A stretch of 64,000 nucleotides of DNA from DASUCS01 sp041166385. Lineage in GTDB: Bacteria; Actinomycetota; Acidimicrobiia; Acidimicrobiales; JACDCH01. The notes beneath the pieces were generated by a model that made no database searches, was not told where the DNA came from, and worked only from the letters and a program-made list of their open reading frames with translations. The stretch lies in contig JBEEFW010000106.1 of the NCBI GenBank assembly GCA_041166385.1, forward strand, positions 1 to 64,000, given 5' to 3'. The translations under genes were made by a program, and so were the position numbers. Positions within the stretch are counted from its first letter, which is position 1, and the number at the start of each line of letters is the position of its first letter. Shown here one piece after another: positions 60,844 to 64,000 of this stretch.

Positions 60844-61860
60844 ATGAATCCGTCCGACGCCCTCGACCGTGTGATGTATCTGCTGGACCGCGAGCTGGCC
60901 CCTGCACCGAAGGTGAAGGCATTCGAGCGGGCCCGCGACCTCGTCGCCGACATGGATCCGAAGGAGCTCCGCAAGCTCCACGACGAGGGGCGCCTGAAGG
61001 AGCTGCCGGGTATCGGCGACAGCACCGGCGGTGTGATCGCGGAGGCGCTCGAGGGCAACGTGCCCGCGTATCTCACGAAGCTGGAGAAGAGCAGCCAGAT
61101 CCCCGTCGGTGAAGGCGCCGCCATCAGAGCCGCGTTGAAGGGTGACTGCCACACGCACTCCCACTGGTCCGACGGCGGCGCGCCGATCGAGAAGATGGCC
61201 GAGACGGCGCGCGAATTGGGTCACGAGTACCTCGTGATGACCGATCACTCCGCACGGCTGACGATCGCCCACGGCCTGTCGGCCGAGCGCCTGGAGGCGC
61301 AGCTCGAGGAGATCGAGCGGCTCAACGCCACGCTGGCGCCGTTCCGCATCCTCACCGGCATGGAGGTCGACATCCTCGAAGACGGCACGCTCGACATGAC
61401 CGACGAGATGCTGGCGCGCCTCGACGTCGTCGTGGCCAGCGTGCACTCCAAGCTCAGCATGGAGCGCGAGGCAATGACGAAGCGGATGGTGCTGGCAATG
61501 GCCAACCCCAATACCGACATCCTCGGACACTGCACCGGGCGCAAGGTCGTCGGTCGGGGACGGCCGCAGAGCAAGTTCGACGCGGAGCTGGTGTTCGCGG
61601 CATGCGCGCGTTTCGACAAGGCCGTCGAGATCAACTGCCGGCCGGAGCGGCAGGATCCGCCGGAGGAGTTGCTGCAGCTCGCACTCGACTGGGGTTGCAA
61701 GGTGTCGATCGACACCGACGCGCACGCGCCGGGGCAGCTCGAATGGCAGCCCTACGGGTGCGACAAGGCCGCTCGGCTCGGCGTCGAGCCCGAGAACGTG
61801 GTCAACACGATGGCGGCCGACGACCTCGTCGCTTGGGCCGCATCACATCCCAGCCAGTAG
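60844..61860 (+). CDS. PHP domain phosphoesterase with N-terminal helix-hairpin-helix (PolX-like)
   Basis: A 338-residue protein resembling the PolX C-terminal half. Residues 1-95 contain a helix-hairpin-helix region (LHDEGRLKELPGIGDSTGGVIAEALEG). Residues 100-338 are a PHP domain with metal ligands in GDCHTHSHWSDGGAP, VMTDHSARLTIAHGLS, TGMEVDI, VVASVHSKL, LGHCTGRKV and SIDTDAHAP. The polymerase palm of full PolX is absent. A 3'-exonuclease or phosphoesterase role in repair is likely. It is followed by the bL37 gene after 13 nt. Confidence 0.9.
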   Translation: MNPSDALDRVMYLLDRELAPAPKVKAFERARDLVADMDPKELRKLHDEGRLKELPGIGDSTGGVIAEALEGNVPAYLTKLEKSSQIPVGEGAAIRAALKGDCHTHSHWSDGGAPIEKMAETARELGHEYLVMTDHSARLTIAHGLSAERLEAQLEEIERLNATLAPFRILTGMEVDILEDGTLDMTDEMLARLDVVVASVHSKLSMEREAMTKRMVLAMANPNTDILGHCTGRKVVGRGRPQSKFDAELVFAACARFDKAVEINCRPERQDPPEELLQLALDWGCKVSIDTDAHAPGQLEWQPYGCDKAARLGVEPENVVNTMAADDLVAWAASHPSQ

Positions 61861-61873
61861 GGTGCTCTCCCTT

Positions 61874-61960
61874 ATGTCGAAGAAGACGGCGAAGCGCAAG
61901 AAGAATGCGCGCAAGAACAAAGCCAATCATGGGCGCAAGCCCAACGCCGGCCGCGGCTGA
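61874..61960 (+). CDS. Large ribosomal protein bL37-like, 28 residues
   Basis: A 28-residue basic peptide, MSKKTAKRKKNARKNKANH, then GRKPNAGRG. It matches the actinobacterial bL37 pattern (..KKR.RK..ANHGK.PNA) of the extra large-subunit protein found in mycobacterial ribosomes. It is too short for normal gene calling. The last 32 nt overlap the start of the oligopeptidase gene in another frame, an arrangement that couples the two. Confidence 0.85.
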   Translation: MSKKTAKRKKNARKNKANHGRKPNAGRG

Positions 61961-63950
61961 ACCAGTCACGGAGCTGATCCACGGGGTCGAGGTCCTCGAT
62001 CCTCATCGGTGGCTCGAAGACGGCGGTTCCCCGGCGACGATCGCCTGGGCCGAGGAGCAGAACGCTCGCACCCGTAGCGCGCTCGATGCGATCCCGTCGC
62101 GTTCTCGGCTCCACGCGCGGCTGACCGAGCTGTTCCGAGCGGGAACGGCCGGCGCGCCGCGGATCGAAGCCGGCCGCCTGTTCTCCCTCGATCGTTGGGG
62201 CGATCACGACCAGGCCGCGCTGTGTGTGCGACCAGTTGCCGGAGCCGCGCCTCCGGAGGGAACCGTCGTCATCGATCCGGCGCTGCTGGTCGACGACGAG
62301 ACCACGGCAATCGACTGGTTCCATCCGTCGCTTGACGGGCGACTGGTGGCGTACGGCATGTCGGCGTCGGGCGATGAACGATCGACGTTGCGCATCATCG
62401 ACACGTCGACCGGCGGGCACCTCGCCGACGAGATCCCGCACACGCGGGCGGCGTCGGTCGGTTGGTTGCCGGACGGGTCCGGTTTCGCGTACACGCGCTA
62501 TTCGACGGGCGGCGACTACGACCGGCACGTGTTCATGCACCGTCTCGACCAGCCGTGGGCGGATGACGAGGTGCTGTTCGACGACCTGCCCGACCCGACC
62601 GCATGGCCGGAGGTGTCCGTGTCGCGCGACGGCCGGTTCGCGTTGATACACGTTCAGCTCGGATGGAGCCGCGTCGACATCCATGTAATCGACATCGAGA
62701 CACGACAACGGCGCACGGTCATCGAAGGCGTTGAAGCCGTCACGTTTCTCACCGTCGACGAGTCTCGCGATCGCCTCGTCGGTTGGACCACGCTCGACGC
62801 CGACCGCGGGCGGGTGATCGAGGTGTCGTTGGACGACCTCGAGTGGCGCACCCTGATTGCCGAGAGCGACGCGGTCATCGATGGCGTTTCCGTATCGAGC
62901 GAATCGCTGCTGGTCGCGACGACGAAGCGAGCAGTGTCGGCCCTCGACCGGCACGCGTCGGACGGCGCGCACATCGAGTCGATCGCGCTTCCCGAGCAGG
63001 GCTCGCTCGCCGGGCTGGCCACGAGCCGAGAAGCCGAGCTCGCCGTGTTCGCGTTCACGGGATTCGCCCGGCCGTCGGCGCTGTTCCGGTGGACACCCGA
63101 CGGGGTGCGGCCGTGGAGCGCCCTGCCTGGCGGCCCCGACGCGACGCGCTTCGCCGTGCAGCAGCACCTGTATCCGTCGACGGACGGCACCGAGATCGCG
63201 ATGTTCATCGTGTCGGGTGCCGACGACGTCGTCGACGCCGACCCCGCGCGCACGATCCTCTACGGCTACGGCGGCTTCGCGGTCACGATGTCGCCGGCAT
63301 ACAACCCGATCATCGCCGCGTTCGTCGAGGACGGCGGGCGCTACGCGGTGGCGTGCATCCGGGGCGGCGCCGAAGAAGGCGAGGCGTGGCACCGAGCGGG
63401 GATGCGCGAGCACAAGCAACAGGTGTTCGACGACTTCCACGCAGCCGGCGACTGGCTCGTCGCCAAGGGCATCACGACGCGGGAGCAACTCGCAATTCGG
63501 GGCGGTTCGAACGGCGGCTTGCTGGTCGGCGCGGCGATCACACAGCGGCCGGACCTGTGTCGCGCGGCCATCTGCGCGGTGCCCTTGCTCGACATGGTGC
63601 GCTTCCACCACTTCCTCATCGCGAAACTCTGGATCCCGGAGTACGGCGACCCCGATGTGCCCGAGGAGTTCGCGTGGTTGTACGCGTACTCGCCGTATCA
63701 CCGCGTCGTCGACGGCACGTGTTATCCGTCGACGATGATCGAGACCGGCGAGGACGACAGCCGCGTCGACCCTGCACACGCCCGCAAGTTCGCGGCACGG
63801 CTACAAGAGGCGACGTCGTGCGGCGCCGAGCACCCAATCCTCGTACGCATCGAGGCCAAGGCCGGCCACGGCCAAGGCAAGCCCGCATCCCGCCAAGCCG
63901 ACGAAGCCGCCGACGTGTTGGCGTTCCTCGACTCGCAGTTGGCCCCCTAA
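61929..63950 (+). CDS. S9 family peptidase (prolyl oligopeptidase / oligopeptidase B)
   Basis: A 673-residue cytoplasmic serine peptidase. The N-terminal beta-propeller spans about residues 60-390 after LDPHRWLEDGGSPATIAWAEEQNART. The alpha/beta-hydrolase domain has YGYGGFAVTMSPAYNP, CIRGGAEEGEAWHRAGM, the nucleophile in IRGGSNGGLLVGAA near residue 530, Asp in TGEDDSRVDPAHA, and His in KAGHGQGKP near 645. It cleaves short peptides. ATG 61929 overlaps the bL37 gene; it gives the family start. A strong hairpin follows the stop. Confidence 0.94.
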   Translation: MGASPTPAAAEPVTELIHGVEVLDPHRWLEDGGSPATIAWAEEQNARTRSALDAIPSRSRLHARLTELFRAGTAGAPRIEAGRLFSLDRWGDHDQAALCVRPVAGAAPPEGTVVIDPALLVDDETTAIDWFHPSLDGRLVAYGMSASGDERSTLRIIDTSTGGHLADEIPHTRAASVGWLPDGSGFAYTRYSTGGDYDRHVFMHRLDQPWADDEVLFDDLPDPTAWPEVSVSRDGRFALIHVQLGWSRVDIHVIDIETRQRRTVIEGVEAVTFLTVDESRDRLVGWTTLDADRGRVIEVSLDDLEWRTLIAESDAVIDGVSVSSESLLVATTKRAVSALDRHASDGAHIESIALPEQGSLAGLATSREAELAVFAFTGFARPSALFRWTPDGVRPWSALPGGPDATRFAVQQHLYPSTDGTEIAMFIVSGADDVVDADPARTILYGYGGFAVTMSPAYNPIIAAFVEDGGRYAVACIRGGAEEGEAWHRAGMREHKQQVFDDFHAAGDWLVAKGITTREQLAIRGGSNGGLLVGAAITQRPDLCRAAICAVPLLDMVRFHHFLIAKLWIPEYGDPDVPEEFAWLYAYSPYHRVVDGTCYPSTMIETGEDDSRVDPAHARKFAARLQEATSCGAEHPILVRIEAKAGHGQGKPASRQADEAADVLAFLDSQLAP

Positions 63951-63962
63951 GGCGGGCAAATC

Positions 63963-64000
63963 CAGTGCACTACGACACAAAAGTGTGTCGTAGTGCACTG
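63963..64000. terminator. Perfect 17-bp inverted repeat at the window end
   Basis: Arms at 63963-63979 and 63984-64000 are perfect reverse complements around an AAAG loop, 12 nt after the oligopeptidase stop. It has the same design as the hairpins at 7267 and 34266 and may extend past the window. Confidence 0.65.

Noticed and set aside
61872..63779. 635-codon open frame antisense to the S9 peptidase
   Set aside because: It mirrors a well-supported peptidase gene and has the Arg/Asp/His-rich composition of antisense frames in GC-rich DNA.

Overview
The window is one continuous, very gene-dense stretch of high-GC bacterial chromosome. I read it as an actinobacterium, most likely class Acidimicrobiia; the class is an inference, the phylum is well supported. 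Evidence for the phylum: a mycothiol-dependent DinB/maleylpyruvate isomerase-family gene, an F420-type PPOX flavoprotein, a DUF501-ppx pair beside eno-ftsB, tiny genes for the accessory ribosomal proteins bS22 and bL37, and the gene set metG-tatD-rsmA-ispE / glmU-prs-rplY-pth / mfd-mazG-eno-ftsB, which is also clustered in Mycobacterium tuberculosis (rsmI to ppx2). Threonine-rich linkers in exported proteins fit Acidimicrobiia. There is no insertion sequence, prophage or CRISPR array.

Layout. 1-7.3 kb: end of a flavin amine oxidase, a PPOX enzyme, an unusual tRNA-Leu, an NTF2-like protein, a Cas4/AddB-like Fe-S nuclease, an MFS exporter, and a lipid-type operon (PlsC acyltransferase, epimerase, crotonase). 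7.3-13.4 kb: hypothetical and mycothiol-enzyme genes, a TetR regulator coupled to a GNAT gene, an acetoacetyl-CoA synthetase-like ligase coupled to a class V aminotransferase, and a lipoprotein. 13.4-24.3 kb: a maturation operon for a molybdenum hydroxylase (CoxD, CoxE, two XdhC proteins, MobA-like, CoxG) running into glyoxalase, DUF501 and ppx, then SDR, APH(6)-like, DUF2630 and DoxX genes and a CutL/CoxL-type large subunit. 24.3-34.2 kb: ftsB, eno, an 840-residue unknown protein, mazG, a PPIase lipoprotein and mfd. 34.2-41.7 kb: GNAT, SRPBCC, pth, rplY, amidase, cupredoxin-like protein, prs, a truncated glmU and tRNA-Gln. 41.7-48.3 kb: a PadR/ABC transporter locus, pepF and bS22. 48.3-55 kb: ispE, a CaiB-type CoA transferase, rsmA, an RlpA-like protein, tatD, metG and rmuC. 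55-64 kb: small proteins, a secreted subtilase, a nucleotidyltransferase-GNAT fusion, rsmI, DUF192, ychF, a PHP phosphoesterase, bL37 and an S9 oligopeptidase.

How it fits together. Most genes are housekeeping (ribosome assembly, tRNA metabolism, transcription-coupled repair, cell-wall precursors, cell division) and are packed with 1-4 nt overlaps that imply translational coupling. The main accessory block is the molybdoenzyme module, which lies between ftsB and DUF501-ppx, genes that are adjacent in mycobacteria.

The most notable observations are: two essential genes (pth and metG) that have no ATG, GTG or TTG start and instead begin at CTG and ATC just after an in-frame TAG of the preceding gene; a tRNA-Leu(UAA) with a short class I variable loop; a GlmU that lacks its acetyltransferase half; tiny bS22 and bL37 genes; and a fused antibiotic-nucleotidyltransferase/acetyltransferase.
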